DNA of 64,000 nt from Massospora cicadina (GCA_022478985.1 JAKSZP010005572.1:42304-106303), one strand, 5' to 3'; shown: positions 12,200 through 24,952, counted from the first letter of the stretch. Notes: a model not told the origin generated them from the letters alone. Numbers and translations are program-made.

Positions 12200-13306
12200 C
12201 AGATTAGGTGGCCCAGTTGCATGGGCTTCCCAATTTGATTGGTTAATGGATTCCTGAGTTGCTTCTGCTGCGAAGGTTTTGATGTCCTCCTGGTGTTGGG
12301 AGTGTGGGATAGCAGTGGTGACTTTGGCCGCTTCCTTGGCCACAGCCCTGAGGGCCTTCTTGGCCTTCTTCCATTATTGTAGGGAAATAGGTTTTACCAG
12401 TAGGTAGCAGCCTTGTGCTCCCCACGGGAAAGCCTCTTTGGTGCTTGCGGTTGGTTTGTAGTGTGCCTCTCTGCTGGCCATGGCCGCCAAGGGGTGCTCT
12501 TGGAATGTGATGCCCTCCTTGGTGGGGCATGCATGTGCCTTATGGCTGAATGCATCACAGTGGGTGCAGATGGGGGGCGCACTGTCCACAGTTACCTGGA
12601 AAGGGTGGGTGGTATGCCCTTCAATATTGATATATGTGGAGTGCAGGATCTGGGTTAGGTCCTTCGTGATCTCCTCAGTTGGGGTCAGAACTGCAATGGC
12701 TTTACAGGTGCACAGGTGTGGCATCAGCGTAAAGCGTTGCATCTTGAAAGATTGTATATCACCATAAATGGTGAGACCATCTTTCAGGTGCTGCTCCAAA
12801 ATGGCACGTTTTACCATAGTAGGCAAAAAGTCAAACATGAGGAAAATTTGGTTGGATTTTGTCCATCTGGTGCATTTGGTTTTGATGACCCGTTGCCCTT
12901 TGGGGAGGTTGATCACTATGCGCACCACAGTAGCTTCATCTGCTGCCTCCTTGTTTTTGAAAGTGAGGTCCAGCCAACCACATGACATGGAGTGAGGTGT
13001 GATGTACACCGCGGTTGGAAAAAAGGTGTGCACATCCCCACAAAATTTTTCCCATAGAGCTGTTTGTTGGATGTCCAGAAACACACAGACTCCATATTCC
13101 ACCTATGAGAGTGGTTGGGAGTGCGGCGTGTTGAGGTACTGGTTGCATCGCTTTTGCCAAGCGAGGATTTCTGGGGAAATAGTGACCGCCAGTTTTTTTA
13201 TATTTTTTTCTATTCTGCCAGTTTCTCCGGGGCGTTTTTGAACGTTTGAGGCCGCGGGCCTACCACCTGCTCCTCTTACCTTACTTGCCCAACTGCTCCC
13301 TGACAT
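12200..13306 (-). pseudogene. LINE ORF1 protein with CCHC zinc knuckle
   Basis: ORF1 starts at an ATG ending at 13,306 ('MSGSSWASKVRGAGGRP'). A basic N-terminus is followed by an in-frame TAG at 13,103-13,105; the same frame then continues for about 240 codons. The middle reads 'GWLDLTFKNKEAADEA', 'IFLMFDFLPTMVKRAIL' and 'HLKDGLTIYGDI', consistent with the RRM-like nucleic-acid-binding domain of L1-type ORF1 proteins. Near 12,545-12,590 is a knuckle, 'CTHCDAFSHKAHAC' (C-x2-C-x4-H-x4-C). After another in-frame stop at 12,374-12,376, a Lys/Ala-rich tail continues. ORF1 proteins coat the element RNA. The single TAG between N-terminus and core could be a mutation or a readthrough site. Confidence 0.85.
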
Positions 13307-13402
13307 GGGCGCAGACTAATCTCCTCTGTGAGATTATCAAACCAGAATCAGACTTGAATTGAATAAGTTGCAAAAGTGATTGCAACGAGAGAGAAAAGGT
13401 TT

Positions 13403-13419
13403 TGTTGTATGATCTTGTT
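13403..13419. repeat. Target-site duplication, right copy (LINE)
   Basis: Partner of the repeat at 8,106-8,122, differing at one base (T for G). It marks the 5' boundary of the LINE. Confidence 0.85.
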
Positions 13420-15264
13420 TGAAAGGTCCAAATGATAAATTAAGTATTTAAAAAAGAGCTTGTATTGCTTTAATGACGCATTCACTAATACTTATAAAGC
13501 TAATAACCTGCTTAATAAAACAAAATATTCCATATTATTGAGTTTATAGCTTTAGACAATAGATTCAGAGTATATTTCGAGATTATCACGGTTTAAAATG
13601 CAAATTTATCATCAAATTACATTATTTTATAAACTGTTTGAGTATCAAAACATTCTCCTAAGGCATTTAATATTTTATAAGTTAAAGTGTAATTATTATG
13701 CTTAAGTTTAATATTAGTTAAGTCTCTTCACAGTAAATAAATAATATAAACTAGTTTTAATCACAGACATATATATACTTTACTGATTTCTTAGGAAACC
13801 ACTATACAGCGAGTAAGAACTAAGAGGCCCATAAGGTTTTATGGGCCCTTAAGGGTCAGTTACTACTTAAACCTATATGTTAAGGTAATCCTCTAAGAGA
13901 TTATGGTCTTAAGGGCTAAATGAGACGTCAAGTCTTAATTCTTTATGGTATTTTATCGATCATGTAGCTCAAGAGGAAGCAGGATAAGGGTGTATATTCC
14001 TATTAACATGCTCTTCCAGTTGAAACTATTCAAAAATCCCAACTTTTTTATATTCATCTCTTGATGATATATGTTTTATATAATTTTTTAGAGTTGAGAT
14101 GACGAGCAGTTTGTAATAACTATGCTGGAATAAAAAAATCACAAGTATGGAATACCACACCAGCAGCTAACTATTTAAATTAACTGATATACATTCCTTA
14201 ACAATTGAAATAAGATCAATGTGAAAAGGCGAGACTCTTATCAAAGATTGTCTCACTTACCAATAAACCAATGCTAATCATTTAAAATAGATATATCAGC
14301 TTCCTGATACTCAATCCATATTGCAGAAAACCTATACCACAGGGAAAAAAGTTCCAATGCAAAGTTTATGTAAAAGAACTTTGATATGTATTCTTATATG
14401 AAGAAACATAAGATCCTGATTAGAGATCAAGGTAACCTGTTAGGCACCGTGTTACCCAGTCCCTATAGATTTTGAGAGATTTTAAATAATAAACAGTTCC
14501 TATTTATTTATATAGTTTAACATACCCCTGATATGTTTCTTTTTAACTTATAAATTTGTAGAATATCATCAATTCTAAACACAGTTGTCTATTAAAAAAT
14601 CTAGAATCCTTGCAAAGGTAACGTTAGATTTTTTTGCTAAAGAAGCCATATTACCAGAGTCATCCCATGATTTACTAGTTCTTATAACTTAGACATATGC
14701 AATAAATTAGCTCTTTCCGCCTGTTTGTCAAAAAACAAAGACAACAGCATCCTGTGAGCTAAACTCTAAAATGAGAACCACTTTATACCTCAAAAATTAG
14801 TTATTGCATTATCAATTATGGCACTCATGCATCCATTTGAGTCAACACACCTCAGATCTTATCTATGAATTTCCATTTATCCAGTTTGCAACAATGATGT
14901 TGTTAATGAAGGTAGATGATGATTGAAAAAGGCTCAATACATATGTATGAAGAGAATAAGCTAAATTAAGGTGAAAAATTATTCTGTTGTTAGCTCCCAA
15001 AGAGCTTCATCATATTCCAAAATACTGGATATATAAAGTTTCAGATAATTAACAGTCCCAGTCCCTAATGTTAATGCAAATTAGGTTGAGAATAATAGCA
15101 AATCTCATATGAAAATAGGAACTGTTGAGGCTCATGATCACAAGAAATGTTCTCCAGATTAATGACACCTTGTGATTCCGCATTATAATGACCACACATA
15201 TTAAATTTTAAAAATAGCTAAAGGATATAAAGCATCAGGGAGAATAATGCTAAATAAGGCCTAG
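13420..15264. other. AT-rich region without a gene; contains a short perfect hairpin
   Basis: No coding motif was found. At 13,826-13,847 is a perfect inverted repeat, GGCCCATAA-GGTT-TTATGGGCC (9-bp stem, 4-nt loop). It is not followed by a T-run, so I do not call it a terminator. Confidence 0.45.
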
Positions 15265-16038
15265 CTTTTAGAGGTTTAGATATGCATATATTTGTAAAAA
15301 CCCTAATCATATGTGCAAAAATTTGTTTACTTGATAACCAAACTAATAAATAGACAGCTAGGTGTTTAAGACTACTAGTCTAGATGAGTTCTTAAAATGA
15401 GTGACGTTGACTCACTATAATAACTCCTTAAAGGTTTGTATTTTTAACCTCACTTATGACAATTGACACTTAGAAGGATAAATAGAACTTTCACAACTTC
15501 AATTTAGAGTAAGCTTATTAAACAATTTACAATTCTAAGGTAGCTTTATTCTTAATTTGAGATAATATAGTTTGCAATAGTATTAAAAGGCATGTGTAAG
15601 ATTTAAATCATGGCTATCACAGATATCTCAGCATGACTATCTGACAATAATACGTTTGTTTGAGATCTGGAATGATGCTAGCTGTATTCTTTGAAATTAG
15701 TGTGCTAAATGTCATTCTAAAAGCTATCAAATTAGCCTTTATAACCAGTTGATTCACAATAAGTAAGTTCTCATTTTATGAGCCAACTTACAAAATACTA
15801 GGTTATTGTCAACAGTTCATGATTAAATTAAATTTATATCTGGTATTAGGTTTTCACCCTTTAAAAATTTCAATAAATTAATTAATTGGTAAATATTGGT
15901 TTATGATAAAGTTGTAAATAGATAGTTTTTGCAAAGCTTGGATTATACGCTTAAAAATACTTAAACTAATTTATAGATATATAATAAAACTTAATCTATG
16001 TCAAGATGGACAATTTGGTATATAAAACTTCTCACACA
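15265..16038 (-). repeat. Left LTR-like repeat of the 15-26 kb gypsy element
   Basis: This segment aligns collinearly, at roughly two bases in three by eye, with 25,138-25,881. Both copies end in CACACA on the plus strand, so on the minus strand both start TGTGTG or TGTGTA. Shared words include TTTTAGAGGT near the left edge, GTTCTTAAAAT, TGGCTATCACA and 'GATTCACAATA.GTAAGT'. They are direct repeats bracketing a minus-strand gypsy pol, so I read this copy as the 3' LTR. The left boundary is approximate. Confidence 0.6.
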
Positions 16039-17190
16039 TCCCTGTCATGACAGATTATACAAATATGTTCCATTTTTCTAATAACTATCAGTATCAACGT
16101 TATGTGGCCAGTCTGTCTGAAATGGATGCCAACCTCTTTCAAGCAATGAGTCATACCACCCAAAGGAGTTTCAATATGGCCCGCCAGCTCCCTTGCCATG
16201 AGTCTAGAAGATTCATTTATCGCTTTTATTGAAATTCCAGTAATGGTCTCCATTCTTGTGGAAGAAAAAGTGATGGTTACTTTACTAAACAAATCTCAGT
16301 CAATTTTTCCTTTTTGCCTATTGATAAATTGGATTTTGATTCTCTACTAGATTTGGCTCCATTCAAATCTAGATCAACTTTGATCTCAAGACTAAAAATC
16401 CATATCTACCATATTGGATCAGTCTTTAATCTCTTATTCAGACTTAATTCCAAACTATCTGTTTCAGATAGTTTAATTTTATAACCCAATAATTCTATCA
16501 TCTGAACTGACTGTCAGGAAGTAAGAACACTTTGAACTTCCTATATGGAGATCTTCAGGGTAAAGTTTTCAAGGCCCTTGGTATTGTTCTTAATCCTTAA
16601 AATCTTGATAATATCCTAGATTGAGATATTACAATACACGCTCTTTGTTTTGCCAGTCAATTTACCATAGTTGGGCCACCAAGCTCCCCACATCTCCCAA
16701 ATTCCATCACATTTTCCCTTCAAAATCAAGAAGCTCAAAGTCGTTGCCTTCAAACACAACTTCTAGCGCCTGTGCCTATGAGGATTCTATGTGATTGTTT
16801 GTCAAGTTCCTTTTTCCTAAACTGTTGTCATCACCTCAATCTAGGTCGTCTTGTTTAGAAATTCAAATATTTCAAGTTTATAACCTATAGTTGTGCTTTA
16901 TCAAAAATCAACTTGTATCCAGTAAGCTTGAAACCATATTGGATTTCTTTTACAAGCATTTAGTCACAGATTGAATTTGGTGACTTATAAGCTGCTATTG
17001 ACACACAGCCTCCCTCCCTCTAGAGGCGCTGAGGGTGGGTCCATACCTATGATGCAGGCTCTCAAATGTAGTAAAAATGCAAAAAGACCTATACCCTTTT
17101 TTTATTTTACTCCATTCTATAAACTTTCTAAAATAGAAATATGGTGTATTATTAATTTATTTTTCCTCATAATTTTTAGAGACTTACTAT
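16039..17190. other. No recognised gene; between 3' LTR-like repeat and integrase remnant
   Basis: Short overlapping frames on both strands (16,032-16,292 minus; 16,047-16,232 plus) show no family motif. T-rich plus-strand sequence dominates. It may be 3' untranslated or inserted sequence of the surrounding gypsy element. Confidence 0.4.
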
Positions 17191-18230
17191 GTACCATACT
17201 AAGTACAACCATCATTAACATTTTTTATCTTTATAGGCAGCTGTTGCCAATTTCTAATGATTTTTAAACGGTCCATACCATAATGCATCCAGTTTGTTAT
17301 GGCGACTGAACCTGCGCATATAGCAATGAGTGCCATGATCCACAACAGAGAATTCCTTAAGGGTAGGATTAAATCAATAATCAATCTTCTTTACTTATAC
17401 CTCCATTAAATTGTTGTTTCATAAGCCTGAGATTACAGATTAACTATGATACTCGCTAGCTTATGTAAATATTTTTCAGGACTCACTCCTGAGTTTGGTT
17501 CCATTGCTGGATATAGAATTGGTGGTAGCGCTGCTTGTCATCTATATATTGATTCAAATGGTGTTTCCTTGTAGATGAGTGAAATTTAATTTTTAACGCA
17601 AAAGTTATCATTCTCAAGTAAGATGTCCACAAAGACGCTTTACCTGAGGCCATCTCCCTAAGAATATCAGCTAGTGTGCAATTAACCTGTTATACAACCT
17701 CATTTGTTTCAGGATGATAAGGAATGATACCACGCTTTTGATGCCCATCAGCTTTTTTAATTGGGAATGATGAAAGATGTAAAATTCGTCCTATTGTTCA
17801 GTATCGCCTGAGGACAGCAGTACCTTTACATTACTTGCTCTAGAATGAATTTCACAGTACTCATGGTGTCCACTTGACTTATAACTCTCATTTTGACCCA
17901 CATTATATGGTTAATTGTGACAATGATATATCATACTCCTCCAGTGCTCATGCTTGAAGACCTTAACACGTCTATATATACCATGTTTATGTAAAACCAA
18001 GTCGCAATTATTTGGTTCCCATCACATTCTTGTGCGGTTTATGAAGTTGAAACTCTATACAGCATGATATAAAATTGCAAGACATAACTTAACAATTCCC
18101 AATAATAATATTGCAAATGTGCTCCAACGTCTTTTAAGGGCCACTGTGGCCAACAAACTTGTGAGCAGCTCAGTTGATCTTTATTCTCTCAGAGGGCTAA
18201 AGGAACAGAAACTTTTTTGCCAAAAAAATT
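17190..18230 (-). pseudogene. Gypsy integrase remnant
   Basis: Minus-strand pieces read 'VKFILEQVM', then 'RYCCPQAILNNRTNFTS' near 17,850 (the usual 'RYGCP..I.TDNGTNF', with the catalytic aspartate now asparagine). Next come 'IIPYHPETNEVV' and 'NCTLADILREMASGKASLW' near 17,680 (the 'YHPQTNG.VER.N.TL' block), then 'WMHYGMDRLKIIRNWQ' near 17,280, equivalent to the 'W.GPFKI' segment after the core. Frame changes and stops occur between blocks. Known gypsy integrases insert the cDNA with a short duplication. Confidence 0.75.
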
Positions 18231-18324
18231 AAAAAGCTGGCCATTTTTAATTCCATTTTTCTATGGCCTTCAGTAACGTGGCTTGCACTTTGTCTGATTA
18301 ATCTTTCAACTCTCCTCTGAGCAT

Positions 18325-18760
18325 TTATTCAAAGAGGTCATCATCCCAATATTGCACTGAAAGAACTGCCAGTAACCTGGACAATCCATTGGCGTTTTGA
18401 TTCATGTTTCTGGCGTTTTGTTCTATGTCAAAATCATAGTCCTGCAAATATAAGGCCCACCGTGCCAATCTTTCTTCAAGTACTTTCAAATTGTGAAACA
18501 AACGCAGAGATGCATGTTTGGTTATGACCTTAAAATGCATCCCATGAATATAAACATGGAACTTCTTTCAGGCATAGATGACTGCAAAGCACTCACGTTT
18601 AGTTACGTATGTTCCTTTTGGCCTTGTAATGGTGCAGCTAACATAAGCTACAAGGTGCTCTTCCCCATGTTTGTCCAATTGACTTAGTATGGCCCTATCT
18701 CTATAAGCAACGCATCTGACTGAATGATAAATGGGCACTCAGGATTTGGATGTTTAAGGA
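18325..18760 (-). pseudogene. Gypsy RNase H and tail remnant
   Basis: The minus strand gives 'MHFKVITKHASLRLFHNLK', then 'RLARWALYLQDYDFDIEQ' and 'MNQNANGLSRLLAVLS'. These are the end of the RNase H domain and the 'NADALSRL' tail typical of gypsy pol. The position normally held by aspartate in 'TDHASL' reads lysine, so the nuclease would be inactive even where the frame is open. Confidence 0.82.
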
Positions 18761-18885
18761 TTGAGATTGTTGCTAGGTACTTATGTAATTCATTAAGGGC
18801 TTATTGATACTCTTCAATACAAAAAACCCTTTCTTTAGATCCATTAACAGGTGTTTAATAGATCTGCCTTTTTTGAAAAATATTA

Positions 18886-19740
18886 TTAAATTGGCAAAAT
18901 TAGCCGACCATCCCAAAAAGACCTGGATATCATAAACACTGGAGTTACATCCGTGTAATTGCTTCCACATTTTGTTTCTGAGGTTTCAATCCATCTGCAT
19001 TTATGACAAACCTCGAATACTAACTCTTCTTCAAAGAAATGACATTTTTGAGGAGTAATCTTAAGATTCACAGAAGCCAGCCTATTAATTACCTCCAAAT
19101 GCTTCAAATTATCTTTGAACGTCTGAATGAAAACATTAATATAGTCCAGATATACCAAGACTTAGGATAATTTATGTTCTGATAATATTGTATACATTGA
19201 CCATTGAAAAGTCGCAGGTGCATTACACAAGCCTTGAGTCATCCTTGTAGGCTTTTAAAGTCCCTTTACCATTATTAAAGCACAATCTTCTTAATCTTCA
19301 AGGGTCATATTGATCTGCCAGTATTCGAATATTAGGTCCATCGCCAAGCAAAATTTAGCCCTTCCTAGTTGATCCAACGTGTTATCAAGCTTGTCAAGGG
19401 GTAAGAGACCTTCTTTGTAATTTTAGTTACCTAGCAATAGTCAATTACAGCTCTGTTTAAGCCATCTATCTTCTTTAACATCAATATTGACTTGCTTTAA
19501 ACTAACTAAAGGCACAAGTAACCCTTCTCTAAAAGCTTCTCTATTTCCTTGGCAACCACTTCCTCTGCTGCATGGGATCCATAAATAGGTCTCAAACTAA
19601 TCACTTTAGATCTTCCAGTATTAACTCAGTGTATATTTTTTGCATAACCCAAATTTAGGTTGTCTTAAAAAATAGTTTGGTACTTTTCAAATAAGGCCAA
19701 TACTTCATTTTCGTTAACTTCTGTTAATACCATTAATCAG
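18886..19740 (-). pseudogene. Gypsy reverse transcriptase remnant
   Basis: From high to low coordinate the minus strand reads 'AEEVVAKEIEKLLEKG' (near 19,560), 'AKFCLAMDLIFEYWQINMT' (near 19,340), 'MTQGLCNAPATFQWSM' (near 19,220), the active-site segment 'VYLDYINVFIQTFKDNLKHL' (near 19,150; YLDD has become YLDY) and 'LKITPQKCHFFEEELVF'. Motif order and spacing are those of gypsy RT. Several frameshifts are needed to join the blocks. Confidence 0.85.
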
Positions 19741-20454
19741 TCCCACTCTTACAACTCATGTTCACTACTTGCAAGTTCCTCAGGTAACCCCATTTACAAT
19801 ATTTTCACAAATTCATGATAAGAATGGATCTATATAATTGGACCCAACTGGGCTAACAAAATTACTTGATATCACTAAAATTAAATTAAGGGTTGCTCAG
19901 ATTAGCCAATAAGTTACAAATCTCCTCATGGCTGGGAATTAAAACCCCTAGAGCTAGCCAAGGTTCAATTTTAAATCTTTTTCAAGGAGCTTCAATCTCT
20001 ACATATAGCTACTCCAAAATGCAACAATAGTTCAGTATTGACCACTTTCTGCATTCCTGTCAGAATGGTTACTTCCCCTTTTGCTTGGATAAGAATCCCT
20101 CATTTTTTATTCACATACTTTAGTAATTTTTTTACCTTCTTCTAGAATAAAAGTAAACCACAGAAATGATTCCGTCCTTATATACCAAATTTATGAAGTT
20201 ACTATACCTGTTAAGGGGATCATACTCTTCTGATGGTAAATCAACAGCACTATCTGACCCAAATAGACGAATTATTATCCTCAAAATTGCACTTTACTCC
20301 ATACTTTTGCATGATCTCAGTGCCAATAAAAAGCTCATAATTCTTATTAGGGAAAATGATCGCGGGATTTGATACAACAAAAGATCTAAAATGAGGGGCA
20401 AGGCACTATAAGCCACACAGGAAATACTAGAGTCAGAGCCAGCTTTCCCATACT

Positions 20455-20600
20455 ATTATTAATGTTCCAGATCAGGCTTAACTTTCAGTTGTTTGACCAA
20501 CTTAGTAGACACAAAATTGAACGGTGCTCCACTGTCAATGATTGTTCTTACTCTTACTCTTACGTGGCTCACTAAAATATCCATATATGTACAGTTGCAA
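20455..20600 (-). pseudogene. Gypsy aspartic protease remnant
   Basis: The minus strand reads 'TIIDSGAPFNFVSTKLVKQL' near 20,545, the catalytic D-S/T-G-A box and following helix of a retrotransposon protease. The same segment in the 27.4-33.9 kb element is 'AIIDTGASINIVFTKLMQ'. The flap and second half are not readable. Confidence 0.7.
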
Positions 20601-20649
20601 AATAAGAAATACTATTGTTTACAATGAGTAAGAAACTATTTTTTCTGAA

Positions 20650-22990
20650 TCAATAGTATGTATCAACTGTAATTAAATATCAGGGAAGGATTCTCTGATG
20701 GTACTAAATTGAATTGTTACATTGATGTCTCCTGTTTTTGTATTCAATAGTTTGGCTTCATCTTTAGTAGTTTGGACTTTATCTACTATTTTCTGGGCTT
20801 AGGAAAGAGCTACCTCAATAATTTTGGAGCAATGCCCTTTGGTTTTAATCATGTTACCGCAACACATCTTGATACACCACCTGATGCAAAGGGTTTAGTT
20901 CAGGCTCATAAACTTAAAATCTTATTTATCCAAACTCTATTAAGATTTATCCAGGTAGAATTGATTACATGCAGTTCAAGACTGTTCTTTTTCTAGAACA
21001 CATGATCTTTTACCTAAATTTCAGGAGTCTCTTTAATTTCCTTAGGTTGTATTAAATAAAACTGGCCTTTTCAATAATTCTGTCCATAAGTATTGTAAGA
21101 TCAGTTTGTCCATATTTGTGGCAGGTTAGTTGGGGGTTGTTGGCTGGATTTAGTCCATTTAATGATATGTTTTAATTTTCTTGGTTACCATATTCTCTAG
21201 TTATCAGATAAATGACCATATTCTTATTAGTAATCATCTGATTATTTTGGTTTATAACTCTTGTTTGGCGCTTTGAATATTAACACTAACATCTTCAAGT
21301 ATTCCACCATCTGCAAAAGGCATTCTTGCTGGTAAGAGCTAAGGCCATTATTCGATAAATGTTTCTATAAGGCCATAATGCGTTCTGAATGGCAATTCTG
21401 ATGTTAAATTGCTCATTGCATTAGCTCCTGAAGATTTTGGGCTTCCTGGTAAAAATGATTGTCAAATGTTCCCACCATTTTTAACTTCTTATATTGTATA
21501 CCCATAAATTCTTGTTTTATGAGAAATCATACGCTCCAAACTTCCAAATTCCTTCATGATGGTTTCCATGGTTTTCTTATAACTCCATTTTTCTTTATGC
21601 AGCATGATATGAAGAATTTCTGATATATAGTATCAAAACACTTAATGACTGTAACAGCTTTTTGATGAATGCTGTAGCTGTACATAGTTATTATAAATAA
21701 CCAAAAGAAAGCAGAAACATTGTCCTGAAGAAGATGTGTAACTTAGGTGTGCTTTAGTAATCTTCAACAATGATCATAGCAGTATTATGTACTGGTAGAT
21801 GATTGGACTTGAGAGTAGCTTTGGGGCCATCTCAGGAAGCGCTGCAAAAGATAAATGGAATTTCTTGAATGGTTTGAATTATACTTTTGGTATTGCTTTC
21901 CGCCTCAGTAACTTCCAATTCCTCTACAAACAAATTAGCCTCGTGGTACTTTTTCCAAGCTCAATTGTACATGAAAGCTTGTGGATCCTATAAATGCTTG
22001 GTAATTTTCTCATTCCAGATCTTACGATTCTAGTTTTGTGCTCATAATTGTCAATTATTATCCATTTGACTCTCCAAAGCCGTTCTCAATGTTTCTACTT
22101 CTTTTCACAGTGAGCTTCACTCTTCTGCAAATCATATATATGTCTATATAATATGCTGTTGTTCTTCTTCTACTTTTAAATCTCAACGTCTAACTTGATC
22201 AGCTTGAATTTAAATGAATCCAACTTTGTTGATTTTTCAATTTTAATACACTCCTATTGACAATTTCTATTTCTAAGTTTTATCAATTTATCCCTTTGCA
22301 TCCTCCTTCATATTCTCAAATTTCTTCTCAATATCAGCGATAGCATACTTAATTTCTTGCCATCCTTGACCCAAATTGAAGCTATTAGTATTGGTCTCAG
22401 TAGTTGAAGCTACCATTGGTTTGGTAAAAGCTCAAGTCCAGATTACTTTGTCAATATTTTCTTATAAAACTTGACAATGTTTATTGGCTTCATTTTTCAT
22501 TAATTAAATTTGAGCTGGTTAATGATTTCTATAACAATTCTATGGAGCTTAGTATTTAGCTCTGCTACCAGATTCTTAATCTGGGTGCTCAATTTGTGGA
22601 GCACATTTATAAAGTGGAATCCAATCCTATGCAAATTTGTTGGAAACCGGAATATAGTTGCCACATTTTAGCTTACTGTAGGTGCTACTGTTATGAGTAT
22701 ATGCGACTAGATCTGAAATCACAGCCTGTTGTTTGGACTGTATCATCCACATTTTTCTGGTTATAATCTGTATGTCTTGTTAACGTATTTTCCTATATTG
22801 CCAATGGTGCGTAGATATCTGGATAAAGTGGATGAATTCATGTGTAAAAAGTGCTTTGAGTGATGTCTTCTTTTTTCCTGATTTATGGTATAATGAAACA
22901 GTTCATAGTTATGGTCCAAATTGTCAGTAGGTAAGATCTGAAATCCTCACATCAGGATTTCACTCACCTCATCTATATTATATCTAATAT
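20650..22990 (-). pseudogene. Probable gag remnant of the 15-26 kb gypsy element
   Basis: This stretch lies upstream of the protease on the minus strand, where gag belongs. A decayed zinc knuckle, 'CHKYGQTDL', is visible near 21,095-21,125, with the second cysteine now tyrosine and the histidine lost. The remainder is too frameshifted to read. The call rests mainly on position. Confidence 0.4.
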
Positions 22991-23043
22991 GCTCTGTAGG
23001 TGGCTCATAAAAGGTAACTTTCATCTCATTTATTTGACGTTTG

Positions 23044-23060
23044 ATAAGTATATGTACTTA
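23044..23060. repeat. Target-site duplication, left copy (family X copy A)
   Basis: ATAAGTATATGTACTTA here matches ATAAGTAAATGTACTTA at 24,953-24,969 at 16 of 17 bases, bracketing family X copy A. Confidence 0.8.
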
Positions 23061-24952
23061 ATCTCTCTTTTGCTTTGATGGCTAAATCAAAGCCAAATTC
23101 AGATTTTAAAAAAATAATACAAAAAAGACTGCTTGATCAAGTCAAGACTTACTAATGTTGATGCAATTGACTCCTGCTGCCCCAGCTTGGGGCTGTAGTG
23201 CACTTCCAGATGGCATCTTTTGGCCACCACCAAAGCATTCCTGGTCTAGCTCTTCTAGTCCTCCCAAAGCTACCAAGCGTTATGTCCCCCTCAGGACTTG
23301 GCCCACCACCTCGCAAGCTCCCAGGCGGTGCTCTGAAGCCCATTGGTGCTCCCACAGAGCAATCTGCAGTTCAGCCTCTGGGTTAAATATGGGAATCGTT
23401 TCCCAAATGCAAATGCGGCCAACATTGAGATGGCCACAGAAGTTTTCAAACCTTCTGGATATATTGAATTCCGCCTCTAGGGGGTACTTTGTCCTCAGCT
23501 TCCACTCTGAAGCCAATACAGTGGCAGCAGCCAAGCTGCCATTAATTTAAAAAAAAATCCCTTTCCACCATTCAAACCCAGCTCCTGGATGAAGCCACTT
23601 TGGTGGCCTAGCTCACTGGTTTGCCCTCCCATCTCTCCCCCAAACGCCTCCGCCACAAGCTCATGGAGGGTTTGGCCTTTTATGGTGCATACCCATGTTG
23701 CAGTTCATGAGCCAAATGGGGCGAATTGTCTGGCAGGACCTCACGCCTTTGAAATGATTCGCCCATTTCATTGCAATTCTCTTTTTGTGATCCCCCCAAA
23801 CCATTATCAGATCTACCAATGATCACCCATTCTGGGCATGTGTCAAAGACAGCCGCGCCATTTGCTCCTTGTGCTTTAAGCTTGATCACTAAAAGTGCAT
23901 GTGCCCCATGGCTTCCACCTCTGCCGCTTCCACTGCTTCTCTCTCTGGCGTTGGTCCAGCGGCTGCTTCACCCCATTTTCAAATGGGCTCAATTCTCCCA
24001 CCTTTAACCTCAGGAAAACTGGTGCTGCATCCAAAACGGCACCTAATTAAAAAACAGATTTTAAAAATTTTAAAAATAATTTGACTGGATTATTGAATCT
24101 GAAGCGATGGGTGAAAGAGTTTCAGCTGAGCTGCCATGGTTGACTAACCACACCCAATCAGCTCCTGCCACCTCTACAATTCTGGTGGCTGGCCCAGAGT
24201 TGGCTGAGCTAATCCATTTAAGGCTCTTGAATGGGTAGATAAGGAAAAATGGCCGTACCATGTAAAGCTAGATTTTTCTTTGGAGGAGTTCTTAATTGTC
24301 CCTCATAAATTGCTTCACCACCATTTTCATCCTCAAAACAGTTTTCCTGTATATGAAAATATTAGTAAAATGGCAGTTGAGGCTGCAGCTGCCCCTGCTA
24401 ACAATATGCTTCGCCAGCATCTTCAATAAGCGATGGAGCCCCTCGTTGAGGTATTCCTATTCCCAATTTTCCCCATGATTTTGAGGAAGATGCAAAGTGT
24501 GAAATTGAGGAGATTGCTTTTGATGTTACCTGCACTTGCATTGACGCGGAGAAAACTTCTCTTTTCACCTCAAATTATCCTGAAACCTGCTAGTACATCA
24601 GGTCGCTTAATTGTGTACCAGATCTCACCACTTTTGCTGAGCACAACCTTGCTCAATACGTTGAAGTGATGGACACCGCCGGCCTTATTAATGAAGAGAA
24701 CCCAGCTCTACATCATTATGCTATATCGCTGATGCCCCAACCCCTATGCTGTCCGCCATGGTCCACCAGCTAAAGTGAGCGCCAGATAAAAGTTTCCTCA
24801 AATCTTATTTTGCCTTCTGGTATGGCTTCCTAGGCTTTCAACTGAGTTGCCATATTGGGTATATTTTTTATGATAATCTCTTTGTTTGGCCCATTTGCAA
24901 ATAAAGATGCGTGGCAGCTCCCCTTTTGAGTTGGGCACCACTAATGCTAAAA
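23061..24952 (+). mobile_element. Family X copy A: coding, LTR-less repeat (ORF1-like protein), broken
   Basis: A 1.9-kb repeat present three times in the window; the others, at 36,264-38,170 and 53,243-55,142, are in the opposite orientation. Direct repeats of 17 bp bracket it. Plus-strand frames encode, in order, a proline-rich start ('LTPAAPAWGC', about 23,165), 'QDLAHHLASSQAVL', 'LQFSLWVKYGNRFP', a segment equivalent to the RRM-like core of LINE ORF1 (about 23,480-23,720), and an acidic C-terminal part ('MEPLVEG', 'IPNFPHDFEED', 'TFAEHNLAQYVEVMDTAG', about 24,430-24,690). The 3' end is AGTGCTAAAA-like. No RT, integrase or LTR is present. It sits inside the older gypsy element, upstream of gag, in opposite orientation. 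The protein family is not recognised. Confidence 0.78.

Larger units (their letters stand above)
8123..13402 (-). mobile_element. Full-length L1-like LINE (non-LTR retrotransposon), inactivated
   Basis: A 5.28-kb element on the minus strand, markedly more GC-rich than its surroundings. In order it carries ORF1 (nucleic-acid-binding fold plus CCHC knuckle), an apurinic-type endonuclease, a reverse transcriptase with FADD, and a C-terminal domain with a zinc-finger motif. The 3' end on the minus strand is A-rich (ACAAAATAAT) and abuts a 17-bp target-site duplication, so the copy appears full length. Frameshifts and in-frame stops split both ORFs. The domain order matches L1/Tx1-like LINEs of fungi and other eukaryotes. 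No RNase H domain was recognised. The clade cannot be fixed without a phylogeny. Confidence 0.92.

Noticed and set aside
13826..13847. Perfect 9-bp hairpin as a terminator or regulatory RNA
   Set aside because: No adjacent gene, T-run or repeat partner; kept only as a structural note.
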